The notes under the pieces are model-generated. The model saw nothing but the letters and a program-made list of their open reading frames with translations. It searched no databases and was not told the origin of the DNA. 64,000 nucleotides of DNA. Origin: Hemicordylus capensis (Eukaryota > Chordata > Lepidosauria > Squamata > Cordylidae). Shown one piece after another: positions 44,366 to 54,060 of this stretch; the stretch's first letter is position 1, and each line of letters begins with the position of its first letter. Both the position numbers and the translations under genes were made by a program. The stretch covers positions 414,806,687 through 414,870,686 of the forward strand of contig NC_069658.1 of the NCBI RefSeq assembly GCF_027244095.1, read 5' to 3'.

Positions 44366-45045
44366 GAGCTGGTCTTGTGGTAGCAAGCATGACTTGTCCC
44401 TTGGCTAAGCAGGGTCTGCCCTTGTTGCAGGGGTGTAATTATAATAGGGCAAGGGGAGACAGGTGTCTAGGGACCCACTGCCTTGGGGGCCCCCCAGAGG
44501 CAAGTCACATGACTGACTCCTCCAGCCACGCACCCTCCCGGACTTCCTTCAGTTGTATTCATCTTCCAAAATTGATGTGAGTGTTAAGACCTGGAGCTAC
44601 CAGAACAGCATGTCTTTCTCTAGTACCATTAAATGACTTGAATCATCCACAATTTACAAAACCTTTAAAAAAATAATTTAGGATGAGCTTTTTGTTACCA
44701 CTATTCAGCCTCATTTAAGATTTAATGAGCTGAGCTTCAGTGAGGGGGGGCATTTTAAAATCTTGTCTCTGGGCCCACTCCAACCTTTCTACGCCCCTGT
44801 CTTGTTGCATATGAAAGGGAGACTAGAAGTGTGAGCACTGTAAGATATTCCCCTCAGGGGATGGAGCTGCTCTGGGAATTGCAGAAGGTTCCAAGTTCCT
44901 TCCCTTGCAGCATCTCCAAGATAAGGCTGAGAGAGATTCCTGCCTGCAACCTTGGAGAAGCCACTGCCAGTCTGTGAAGACAATACTGAGCTAGATAGAC
45001 CAATGGTCTGACTCAGTATATGGCAGCTTCCTATGTTCCTATGTG
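44366..45045 (+). mobile_element. 5S-rRNA-headed SINE split by a hAT element
   Basis: Head GAGCTGGTCTTGTGGTAGCA and GGCTAAGCAGGGTCTGCC (5S rRNA-like) lie before the insertion at 44428-44799. The rest (GTGTGAGCACTGTAAGATAT, GGATGGAGCTGCTCTGGGAA, tail GGCAGCTTCCTATGTTCC) lies after it. Confidence 0.88.
44428..44799. mobile_element. Non-autonomous hAT element (372 bp) with 8-bp target duplication
   Basis: Ends CAGGGGTGTA and TACGCCCCTG are inverted repeats. Flanks CCTTGTTG (44420-44427) and TCTTGTTG (44800-44807) differ at one base and together rebuild the uninterrupted SINE. No transposase frame. Confidence 0.92.
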
Positions 45046-45238
45046 TTAATTGACATGATGGCATTTTCTTCCCCTGCCTCTCCTTCCTTCTCCTTCCTCT
45101 GTTGTTTGCCTTGTATCCATTTCTTCATAGTAAGTAGGCCTGTCCTCTTAGGTTTTGTGAAGTACCATGTACATGTTTAATGCTATATAACTAATAATAA
45201 ATAAATAAATAATGCTCATAATGGAAAATAAGTTACAG

Positions 45239-45374
45239 CATGGGTTCTCCAACTTGGGTCCTTGGACGCGGTTGGACTAAAACACCCATCATCCAAAGCC
45301 TGGAGACCATGGTGGGAGGGGATGGTGGGATTTTTAGTCCAACAGCATCCAAGGACCCAACTTGGAGAACCCTA
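45239..45374. mobile_element. Palindromic hAT MITE (136 bp)
   Basis: Arms GGTTCTCCAACTTGGGTCC and GGACCCAACTTGGAGAACC are perfect reverse complements. Flanks AGTTACAG (45231-45238) and GGCTACAG (45375-45382) are a diverged 8-bp duplication. Confidence 0.85.
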
Positions 45375-45667
45375 GGCTACAGAGAAGAGCCCTGTCACTT
45401 GACCCTTTGCTACCCCAAGTCCAGGCAAGCCCTGCTGTTCTAAGAGCTTCCACTTCACCTCGCCTGGGTGTCTGACCACAGCTGCTTTAATGGTCAAGCT
45501 AACTCCCCAAGGTCTTTGCCAGCCTGGGAGGCACAGGTGTGTCCCCCCAAATCCAGAACACTTCAAAGTGTTCATGAGAATAATTAAAATAGATACACCA
45601 TCTCTGTAAAGTATGAGACACCCCAGCCTTGATCTGCCTACTTCAGTTCCTCATTCCTTAACCACAC

Positions 45668-46125
45668 AACACTTCAAGATGGTATATAGGTGCTGTCTCT
45701 ATTCAACCTAGCAGAGTGTCCCACCCTGTGACTGTTGCTGGTGTCTCCCTTCTTATTTCTGTTTTAGAGCCAGTGTGGTGTAGAGGTTAGAGTGTTGGAC
45801 AAGAACCAGGAAGATCTGAGTTCAAATCCCCACTCAGCCATGAAACTCACTAGGTGACTCTGGGCCAATCACATCTCTCTCAGCCTAACCTACCTCACAG
45901 GGCTGCTGTGAAGATAAACATAATCCATGTATACAACTCTGGGCTCTTCAGAGGAAGAGCAGGATATAAATGCAAAAATAAAATAAGTAAAACAAAAAAT
46001 TATGAGCCATTTTGGGACAGGGAACCATCTTTTCACTTTCCCCTCCTCTCATTTTTAAAAATTCCTTTTGCTTTGTGAACTTTTTGTTTAAATGCAGTAT
46101 GTACATATTCTTAATCATAATGAAT
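45668..46125 (+). mobile_element. L2-type 3'-tail repeat interrupted by a tRNA SINE
   Basis: The left half (TGTTGCTGGTGTCTCCCTTC, TTATTTCTGTTTTAGA) and right half (ATGAGCCATTTTGGGACAGG, GAACCATCTTTTCACTTTC) are the same repeat as 43780-44035 with a SINE between them. Confidence 0.75.
45771..45995 (+). mobile_element. tRNA-derived SINE, full head
   Basis: GCCAGTGTGGTGTAGAGGTT (A-box region), GAGTTCAAATCCCCACTCAG (B-box region), GGGTGACTCTGGGCCAA-type body and tail AGAGGAAGAGCAGGATATAA. Best complete example of this family in the window. Confidence 0.88.
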
Positions 46126-46365
46126 TAAAGAAAGATAAAGGTGTGTGGTAAGAAACATTTGAACAAATGTTACAAGAAATGAAAAACATATCTAGAGATA
46201 CTACTACTACTACTACTAGGTATCTTCCTGATACACCCCCCCATAAGAAGCTGGTTTGTCAATCCACAATGTCTGTCAAGTCTTGGAGCCTCTGAATCAA
46301 ATACGTACACTTTCTACCAGTATTTAATTTGTATAGTCCTATAAAAGCCTATATAAGCCACCTAT

Positions 46366-46624
46366 ATAAGCCACCTAATGGCGCAGCGGGGAAGTAACTT
46401 GCCTAGGGAGCAAGAGGTTGCTGTTTCGAATCCCCACTGGTATGTTCCCCAGACTATGGGGAACTCCTATATTGGGCCGCAGTTATATAGGAAGATGCTG
46501 AAAGGCATCATGCCCATACTGCGTGGGAGATGGCAATGGTAAACCCCTCCTGTAATCTACGAAGGAAAACTACATGGTTCTGTGGTCACCAGGAGTCCAC
46601 ACCGACTCGACAACACAACTTTAT
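46366..46624 (+). mobile_element. Sauria SINE, full length
   Basis: GCCACCTAATGGCGCAGCGG head, B-box TTTCGAATCCC, body GGAAGATGCTGAAAGGCATC and GGCAATGGTAAACCCCTCCT, BovB-like tail CACCAGGAGTCCACACCGAC then CAACTTTA. Confidence 0.92.
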
Positions 46625-47677
46625 ATAATTTTATATCTCCTCAAGTCTCATGATTCCCATTCCTTCTTAGTGGGCTCTTCTCTGGGGATGGTCTCCATTG
46701 GGGATGGAGATGAGGATGGAGGGGGGAACTGGTTTGCCCAGTTCCCCCCCCCCTTCCAAGACAAAGGCAACTTTACCTTCCCTTTGTCATGCTGAGTACT
46801 CATAATGACAGAGGTATTTCTCAGGCATGACTGGAAAGAATGAATCTGAGAAGGGATCCCGGGAGCTTTGAAGACACCTCAGGGCATCACAGGCCTCCAG
46901 CCAGTTTGCGGGACATGATGTTGATAATGATTTGGGAGCTTCTGCAGTGTATTCATCTTCTTTTGGCAACCAGACAGGGCATCAGTAGCCAGATTCCAAA
47001 CTGCAGGAAACTTTTGGATCAGTGCCTGCTTGGCTGTTATAGGAGGCTGAATACTCTGCACTGCAGAAGAGCAGGTCTGGGTGAACACAGAGAGAAAAAT
47101 AGAGAATTTTCGTGCAAGCTAGATTTGTCAGTAATTCTAGGGATTTTTTGCCTACAACGGCAGCATGTGGTTTTGCTCCCTTGCATGAGTCATGAAGACT
47201 GAGCTTTCCTGTAAAAGCACCTTTTGGTAATGTACCTGCTCTCTGCTTGTAACACAATATGGTCTGCATTGTATAAGATTAAATCCTCTGTGAGGGGATT
47301 GCTGGATAAAGGGTCTCAAAAAGATTCCCCCATCATCAGATTGGCCAATTACTGTAGCCCTTTCCACATGTTAACTGAACAGTGTGGAGGATCAGGATCA
47401 CATCTGCTGATCCCGGTTCCTGACCTTCATACATTCAAGTGAAAATGTACATACAAGTTGTATACTCTCTCTGCATTACTGGGAATCCTGCAAAAGATAG
47501 GGTCCCTGATATTGATAATACAAAGCCTATGTACAGTTGTACACACATAGGTTATATGCAAATCTTTGGTTGGACATACAGGGTGGGCGGGGGGGGGGGG
47601 CAGGGTTGCAATCCTGCTCTCTATATCCATCTGATTGTGGATATATAACTTGAGAAGGCTCTTGGAATTGGGGACAA

Positions 47678-48126
47678 GAGCTGGTCCTGTGGTAGCGAGC
47701 ATGAATTGCCCCCTTTGCTAAGCAGAGTCTACCTTGGTTTGCATTTGGATGGGTGACTACATATGAGTCTTGTCCACTGTAAAATATTCCCCTTAGGGCA
47801 GGAGTTCTCAAACTTGGGTTCCTAAGTGTTGTTGGACTACAACTCCCATCATCCCCAGCCACAGTGACCAAAGCTGGAGGTGATGGGAGTTGTAGTCCAA
47901 CAAAATTGGGGGGCCCAAGTTTGAGAACTCCTGTTTTAGGGGCTGGGTGGTGGAGCAGCTGCTTGCATGCAGAAGGCCCCAGGTTCACTCCCTGGCATCT
48001 CTAGGGAGGACTGGGAGAGATTCCTGTCTGAAACCTTGAAGAGCTGCTGCCAGTCGGTATAGACAGTAATACTGAGCTAGATGGACCAAGGGTCTGACTC
48101 GACATATTGCAGCTTCCTATGTTCCT
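47678..48126 (+). mobile_element. 5S + tRNA composite SINE split by a MITE
   Basis: 5S-like head (GCTAAGCAGAGTCT at 47717, GGATGGGTGACTAC at 47747), then a MITE, then a tRNA-like module (GCTTGCATGCAGAAGGCCCC, AGGTTCACTCCCTGG) and the common tail (CTGAGCTAGATGGACCAAGG). It shows most clearly that the family is a dimer of a 5S-derived and a tRNA-derived unit. Confidence 0.88.
47799..47933. mobile_element. Palindromic hAT MITE (135 bp)
   Basis: Arms CAGGAGTTCTCAAACTTGGG and CCCAAGTTTGAGAACTCCTG are perfect reverse complements. Duplicated target CCTTAGGG / TTTTAGGG (47791-47798 and 47934-47941). Inserted exactly at the junction between the 5S-like and tRNA-like modules of the SINE. Confidence 0.92.
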
Positions 48127-49589
48127 CAGTGGGGAAGGGGGAAAGGGTTGCAATGTTAGACTACATGGTATTTTGATCTATTATTCTGCAGCAAATATGA
48201 TTGCTGACAGAGGAAAAAGCATAACACGACATGTAGGGTTCAATATTATGATGATTTAATGGAGAATCTTTATATCCTTTCATCCTGTATTGCCTTATTC
48301 TGCTGTTTTTGTTTGAGATGTTGAGATGGTAACGTCTCTGGGATATTGATGCATATTAGGCTGAACCCCACCCTTTTGTCCTCGGAGCTATTGGTGCTTG
48401 CTGCTGTTGCCAGATGTTTTTCTCAAAGTTTGCAAATTAGGAATCTATTTCACCCTACAAAAGCAAGCAAACACCAGGCAGAAGAGAGAAGGGTGTGGGT
48501 GACAGTTTTGGCACTTGGATTTGGTTTGGGTGCTGATGATGCCCTCAGGAATTTTGTTTGTGCACTGGGCTATTCACACTCGGCAGTCTATCTAAAATGT
48601 AGCTTGTTCATCTGGGCAACCTTCTGCCATGTTGCCCAGAAGTAAGTGTACATCAGTGCTTTGTGAGAAATCCCAGTAAAGCATCCTTATGTAGCTATTA
48701 CTCATTTCCTCCAGCCCAGAAGTGGCTACATCTCAGTACAGATTCCAGTGTCACAGGGCTTTTTAAAAGGATAGTTTGGAATTGCACAGTGGTATGTGAT
48801 TGAAATATGTGTGTCTCATGTGTTGCACTACAACACACTGATGCATTCTGGTTATTAGAAATGAACTCTGCTGATGTTCAGAGACCCTTTCCTCCAGCAA
48901 ATCTCATATGGTTTGCTGGTTTGAGATTTGACGCTGATATATAGATAAGAGAAATCTACAGTATGTCCATAGATGAGACTTCAGATTTGACACTGATAGA
49001 TATACAGATAAGGGAGATACATTTGCACAGGCATCCATGATCTACTCCCATTTAGCTTCAGATATTCTCCCATTATAATGATCTTGCTTGCAGTGTCAGG
49101 ATCTGGGGTTCTAGAGGAGCCTGGACTTTTCTCATGGTTAGCAGCCACTTTTTTCATTATCTGGTATAATACAGCTTTTGCATGACCTGATTATTTGAAC
49201 TGCATGTGTTCTTTTGGAACGGCACATTTTGTGCCTGGTTACACATTAAACAAAGCTCTGCAATGTTATTTTTGCCAATGTGGGTCTTAATGCTAAAGTA
49301 AGGCTAGTTCACAAATGTCAAGATATGTTAAGAAAAGAAAGTGAGCCGCTTCTGTTGAAGGTGTGCCTTAGAACTGAAATACATACGTATTTGATTGTTC
49401 TACCCTCAGTGGCCCTATTTCTACACTGCAGGAAAGGGTGACATAGATCTGTTTGCCCCTCTCCCTGTCTCCTTGCCTCTGACAGCAATTGTCTCTGAAT
49501 CTGTTCCTGTGACACCACAGTGATAATTGCTGTCCTTCTCTTCTTGTTTATGCACTGCAGTCAGTCCATGACAAACGCAACCCACCACA
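48127..49589. other. Intergenic stretch, nothing recognised
   Basis: No gene, microsatellite or recognisable transposon. A short motif (GATATATAGATAAG and GATAGATATACAGATAAG, about 48940 and 49000) is duplicated in diverged form. Confidence 0.5.
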
Positions 49590-49860
49590 TAGGCGCCAAT
49601 TGTCCCCTTTTACCAGGGACAGTTCCTATATTTTGTAAATCTGTCCCTGATAAATCACTTTATTTTATTTTATTTGGTTTGTTTTTTTAAATTAACTATC
49701 TAGATGTACAAATTGCCCTTCATTCTGGGACACCAGGGTGATGATATTAAAAACTACAAACCAGCTCTTATCGATGCCTTGTTCAATGTTTTCTCGTGTG
49801 AGGTGCTAGAATTGCCATTCTTCAGGATTCACCTCCCTCCCCAGAGTGTCTAGAAATTAA
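49590..49860. repeat. Unnamed interspersed repeat, copy 2
   Basis: Same ordered blocks as 24195-24440 (GGCGCCAATTGTCCCC, ATCTGTCCCTGATAAATCAC, GATGCCTTGTTCAATG, GCCATTCTTCAGGATTC, CCCCAGAGTGTC), with a T-rich expansion in the middle. Confidence 0.6.
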
Positions 49861-49910
49861 ATCATGAAGAAAGAACATGTTTCCATTGCACAGGCATTTA
49901 GGGATGGAGC

Positions 49911-50095
49911 TATAGCTCAGTAGTAGAACCATCTGCTTTGCATGCAGAAGGTCCCAGGTTCAACTCCTGGCAACTCCAGGTAGGGATGTGGAAGATTCCT
50001 GTCTGGAACCTTGGAGAGCTGCTGCCGGTCAGTGTAGACAGTACTGAACTAGGTGGACCGATGGTCTGACTCAGCAGAAGGCAGCTTCTATGTTC
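49911..50095 (+). mobile_element. tRNA-Ala-like SINE (monomer form of the composite SINE)
   Basis: GGGATGGAGCTATAGCTCAG, anticodon-like CTTTGCATG and B box GGTTCAACTCC (49957-49967) match a tRNA-Ala gene layout. The tail GCTGCTGCCGGTCAGTGTAG and AGGCAGCTTCTATGTTCC is that of the 5S-headed SINE. It is not a functional tRNA gene: the 3' acceptor half is replaced by the SINE body. Confidence 0.82.
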
Positions 50096-50099
50096 CTAG

Positions 50100-50599
50100 T
50101 GATGTGAATTCGGTTTGTCCCTGGGTCCGCCTTTTAGCCACTCAAACAGACACAGTGGGAATCATCTTAGAGGCATTTATTGCACTGCAGTTGCAACAGG
50201 TAATCAGAGGGCTTTACGCTCTCAAACTGATTACAAATTGGTTATAGGTGCATCTTACATTTAGACAAACAATCTGAATGATGCTGATACCCTAGACATA
50301 GTATACGTGGCAACAAAATGGTGGACTAAGTATCTAGTACACATGCGAATGATTCATTGTTCATCTGGTGATCACTCCTTATTTGGTTACATCCTGTTTT
50401 CTTAACTGTCAGCAAAAGAACAATGAGAATCTTGTGAGAACCAAGTTTCATAGATACAATTTAGTGGAGAGAGATAATGACGTTGATCATGTGAGGCCGT
50501 GATGTCCCTAAGCTGGCCTGAGCTGGGCTGGGGTTACTTTAAGTTAAACTGAGGTTTTCTAAGTAAAATGGAGTTACTTTGGTTTTCTAAAACACATCA
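50100..50599 (-). mobile_element. Putative solo LTR of an ERV-like element
   Basis: A 500-bp unit with short inverted ends TGATGTG / CACATCA and a 4-bp flank repeat CTAG (50096-50099 and 50600-50603). On the reverse strand an AATAAA signal with T-rich flanks fits an LTR R region. No internal viral sequence lies nearby, so it is a solo fossil. Assignment rests on structure only. Confidence 0.5.
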
Positions 50600-50618
50600 C
50601 TAGGATCCATCTGAACTA

Positions 50619-50811
50619 ATGGGCCCTCACACTGAGATGCCCATCCTCAAATTAAAGGAATGCCATACAGAAGAATGATATCCTCCTCAGGATGCACATT
50701 TGGTATGAGTGTCCAAATGTACATCTGCATGTCATTCTTCTGCCCTGCCTTACCTTCAATGAAATGCTCATTGGAATGAGCATCTCAATGTGAGGTACTG
50801 TAGGCCCAATT
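50619..50811. mobile_element. Palindromic MITE-like repeat
   Basis: Two diverged arms in opposite orientation: GGGCC..CTCACACTGAGATGC with GCATCTCAATGTGAG..GGCCC, then CAGAAGAATGATAT with ATGTCATTCTTCTG, then GCACATTTGG with CCAAATGTAC near the centre. No target duplication resolved. Confidence 0.6.
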
Positions 50812-52615
50812 GTCCTGACAATGGAGGTAAGTTCCCTGTCTCACCCCACTCCCCGTAATAGGGGAAATAGACACAAAGAAGTGCTCGAGAGAGTGGGAAA
50901 TGGTGTTTTTTCTCACCCATCTTTGTGCCTTTCCAGATGGCAGCTGCCACAGCAAACAGAAAACATTGCTCAAAATATTCAGTGTCGCACAAGCTGAATC
51001 ACCATTCTTGCCCCAAAAGGGAATCCTTTGATTCATGATCAGTCAGAGCGTCTGACTGTGCAATGTACAGTGGCCTCTTGACTCTCATTTGTGTAAATTG
51101 CTGCGTTGGTGGTTGATTCATAGGCCTGCAGGGGGAAGCTCATATCCAGGCCAAAAGCTAAATGTTAAGATAACGCTAAAAGGCAAATGGCAGTTACCTG
51201 GCCTGAAGGATGGGAACAAGGGATGACACAGGCCCCTGCAGTTCTTTTTTTCTTGCAAGCATTGTGGGGTGGGGGGAGTTGGAGACAGGGAGCATGGCCT
51301 GATTTTATTTAACTCTTGCAATGAGATCAAATTAGAAATAGGCTCTCTTGGGTCATGGGTGGGGCACTCTGCCTGGAAATGGGGCAGTGTGTTATGATGG
51401 GAGTGCAGTCAGTCAGTGTTTTGACAACTAATTAATATTAAATCTCTTTAGTGGGCCAGATCCTCACGTTAGCTGCCATCACAGCATTGGATCGAGTAAG
51501 GATCAATTTCCTCAACTGGCTTATGCTGAACTTATTAGTGGATTAATGTAATAACTAGGCATTTCCTCAGCAATCAGGGCTTAATTTCCAGGATGATGTA
51601 AAATTATTTCAGAAATTAAATAAATTAAATTGAGAGGCACTGGCCAACTTATATTTAGGTTTTTGCTATTTTGCTTTGATCACCTCAGTCTGTGTACATT
51701 ACAAAAAATGGTTTGCAATGAACTGGCCTGGCCCACAGCAGAAAACTTGGGTTGAGGCCTCCTTCTGGCTGGAGGGTTGGGTTGAGGCCTCCTTCCTTCT
51801 GCCTGGCTGGGACCACGTGTGTAACTGGGCAGCTTTCATCTGTAGAAAGCCTGAGCATCCTTGCTCTCTCAAGCAGGGGTTAATTTCTAAAATGAGCTTC
51901 AGGGGAGTGATGACGAGGAGGGCGCAGGTTGGCTTGGAACCAGGGCCTTTGTCCTGGAATCCTTGCCTCTCCATCCCCTGGATGGGTAAGTGACTTTTGT
52001 TGTTGTCAGCCCTCCTACCTTGTGGTTTGGCTCCCGAGCTGTTTGCTGGTTTTTACACCTTTCTGCAATTCGCCACAGGTGTCTCTGCTGATGGAACTCT
52101 GTCGTTCCTCGGTAGGGTGCTCAGCTGAAGGAAGGGTGGTTCTGCCTTACGCTAAATGCCATTTTTGTCTCTTCCGCTTCTATGACTTTGTGCAGGAGGC
52201 TGCTGTTACTCAACAGTATTTAATGTGTTTGTTTGTTTAACAAATGGGTATGCCACCCAACAAAACATAAAAAACAATAAAATTGGAAATCTTGGAAATT
52301 TGGGGGTTTGTATGGGAAATGAACTTTGCACATGCTCTGTGTCTTATCTGCCTGAATTATCACTTAACTTTTCCAGTGTTGAGCCTTAGTATTCCGAATA
52401 GGAGTGAGGCCAAGTGAACCTTGACCCCCTGTTACGCAGCTTGTTCAAACCATAACAGGGTGAGGTGGGCACAAGGAGGGGGCTGGAGTACCTCAGAGAC
52501 CTGTCACTGGCTAGGCCCAGGAAGGACTTGGCGAAGATTGTAGCTCTATTCGGACACTGGGCTGGTGCAAATGATATGGGTCCCAACACATCCCTTAATC
52601 TGGAGAGGGGGGGAG
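50812..52615. other. Intergenic stretch, nothing recognised
   Basis: No gene or known repeat. At about 51738-51796 the phrase TTGGGTTGAGGCCTCCTTC occurs twice. Confidence 0.5.
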
Positions 52616-52711
52616 CTGTTCATCCAAATGGCCCCTAAATACGTGCCCCAATACTTGAATATGTGAAGTTTAAGGACCACTCAGATGTTTTGGGGCCATT
52701 TGGATGAACAG
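52616..52711. repeat. Short perfect inverted repeat (20-bp arms)
   Basis: CTGTTCATCCAAATGGCCCC at 52616-52635 and its exact reverse complement at 52692-52711, separated by 56 bp. Could be the ends of a very small MITE. Confidence 0.75.
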
Positions 52712-52854
52712 ACAATCACACACACAATCCAAGGATGTGCCGGGAGGCATCGGGATCTTTGTGAAGCATTTCCTGATGAGCACACCACTGGAGCGCCCTC
52801 TCCTCCTTCATGTGTGCTGGGGCCAGTATTGTTTGAACCTTCCCATTTTGTTGT

Positions 52855-53066
52855 ATTTGCATCTAGATGTCTGTACACTTGCACATTTGTGTGTGTGAAT
52901 GACTGTGCTTGCATTCATTTTAAAAGTGAACCTTGGTGCTGGCCCCTCAAATGCATGGTACAGATAGGAAGTGTACTGCTGCACCCGTGTTCAACACAAT
53001 GTGTGAATAACTGTACCTGTGTACACTGTACACTGGTTATATGAGTGTTGAACATAATGCGTGAAT
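52855..53066 (+). mobile_element. Small hAT-like repeat upstream of MMP19, copy 1
   Basis: Shares ordered blocks with 54786-55010: TTTTAAAAGTG, TCAAATGCA, GGAAGTGTACT, TGTGTGAATAACTGTACCTG, GTGTACACTGTACAC and GTTGAACATAATGCGTGAAT. Ends resemble CTATTCACACATTA-type hAT termini. Confidence 0.6.
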
Positions 53067-53079
53067 ATTACTAGGAACA

Positions 53080-53340
53080 GCCACCTAATGGCACAGCGGG
53101 GAAATGACTTGACTAGCAAGCCAGAGGTTGCTGCTTCGAATCCCCGCTGGTCTGTTTCCCAGACTATGGGAAACACTTATATTGGGCAGAAGCAATATAG
53201 GAAGATGCTGAAAGGTATCATCTCATACTGCGCGGGAAGAGGCAAAGGTGAACCCCTCCTGTATTCTACCAGAAAAACCACATGGCTCTGTGGTCGCCAG
53301 GAGTCAATGCTGACTTGACAGCGCAATTTAATCTAATCTA
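53080..53340 (+). mobile_element. Sauria SINE with perfect 13-bp target duplication
   Basis: ATTACTAGGAACA flanks both sides (53067-53079 and 53341-53353), as expected for LINE-mediated insertion. Head GCCACCTAATGGCACAGCGG, B-box CTTCGAATCCC, tail CGCCAGGAGTCAATGCTGAC and a (TAATC)n end. It lies about 370 bp upstream of the MMP19 AP-1/TATA promoter. Confidence 0.95.
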
Positions 53341-53714
53341 ATTACTAGGAACAAAACATAATATTTTGTTTCTAGTAATTGTACATCTGGGAGTATACTG
53401 AAAGGGATTTCTTCAGTTCAGCTGTAAAGATGGAAGTAGAACCTTTATAGCTTTATGTTTATAGCACAGAGACTCTCCTTCACTGCCAAGCATGTCTAGA
53501 GTTGCCAACTTTTTAAAAAACTGGCCCTTCTCCAGTGACTTTAACGGTCTCCAGATTGGCAGATACAGTATTGCTTTGAGATGTGTCATTCACTAATAAA
53601 AGTAGCCATTGCAATGGGTCCTCCACTTTTAAAGGAAGTGTATTCTGCCAAGGGTTAATGTTTTGGGGATGGGGGTGCTCAAGCATTGTGGTTGCAACAT
53701 GTTTGAGTTGGAAG

Positions 53715-53746
53715 TGACTCACTCCTGCTGTTGGGAGATTTATAAA
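53715..53746 (+). promoter_or_regulatory. MMP19: MMP19 core promoter: AP-1 site and TATA box
   Basis: TGACTCA (53715-53721) is a perfect AP-1 site. TATAAA (53741-53746), with TTTATAAA context, lies 19 bp further downstream. A GGAAGT ETS/PEA3-type core lies at about 53634 and a GGAAG overlaps just upstream of the AP-1 site. An AP-1 site close upstream of a TATA box is the classic layout of inducible matrix metalloproteinase promoters. Transcription would then start near 53770, giving a 5' UTR of about 195 nt. Confidence 0.7.
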
Positions 53747-53967
53747 CTTGGGAAAGTGGGAGGGAAGCCATGGCTGGATTTGAGGGAACAAGGAGGGCAG
53801 AGCAAAGTCTGAGCCACAGAGGCAGGAGGAGAAAGCGGTCCGGATCTGCTTTGATTGAATTCCAGAAAAACAGTTTCTGAAGCAGTGCTCAGTGGAGTTT
53901 CCAGGGTTTCCTGCAAAAAAGTGGCTCAGTTTTACTTTTGAGGACTGCATAGGAACTGGACACAAGG

Positions 53968-54060
53968 ATGTCACGGCTAACACTGCTGTTCTACATTTTT
54001 GCTTTTGTCCTCTCTGTCAAAGTTGCTGCTCTGAACCCAGTGGAGGAGAAAGAAGCTCTG
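53968..54060 (+). CDS. MMP19: MMP19 coding exon 1 (signal peptide)
   Basis: 31 codons ending exactly at the donor GTATGT (54061). Kozak A at -3. Hydrophobic core LLFYIFAFVLSV; cleavage probably after VKVA or VKVAA. Confidence 0.88.

Noticed and set aside
49911-49982. Functional tRNA-Ala gene
   Set aside because: The acceptor half is replaced by SINE sequence and the tail is shared with other SINE copies.
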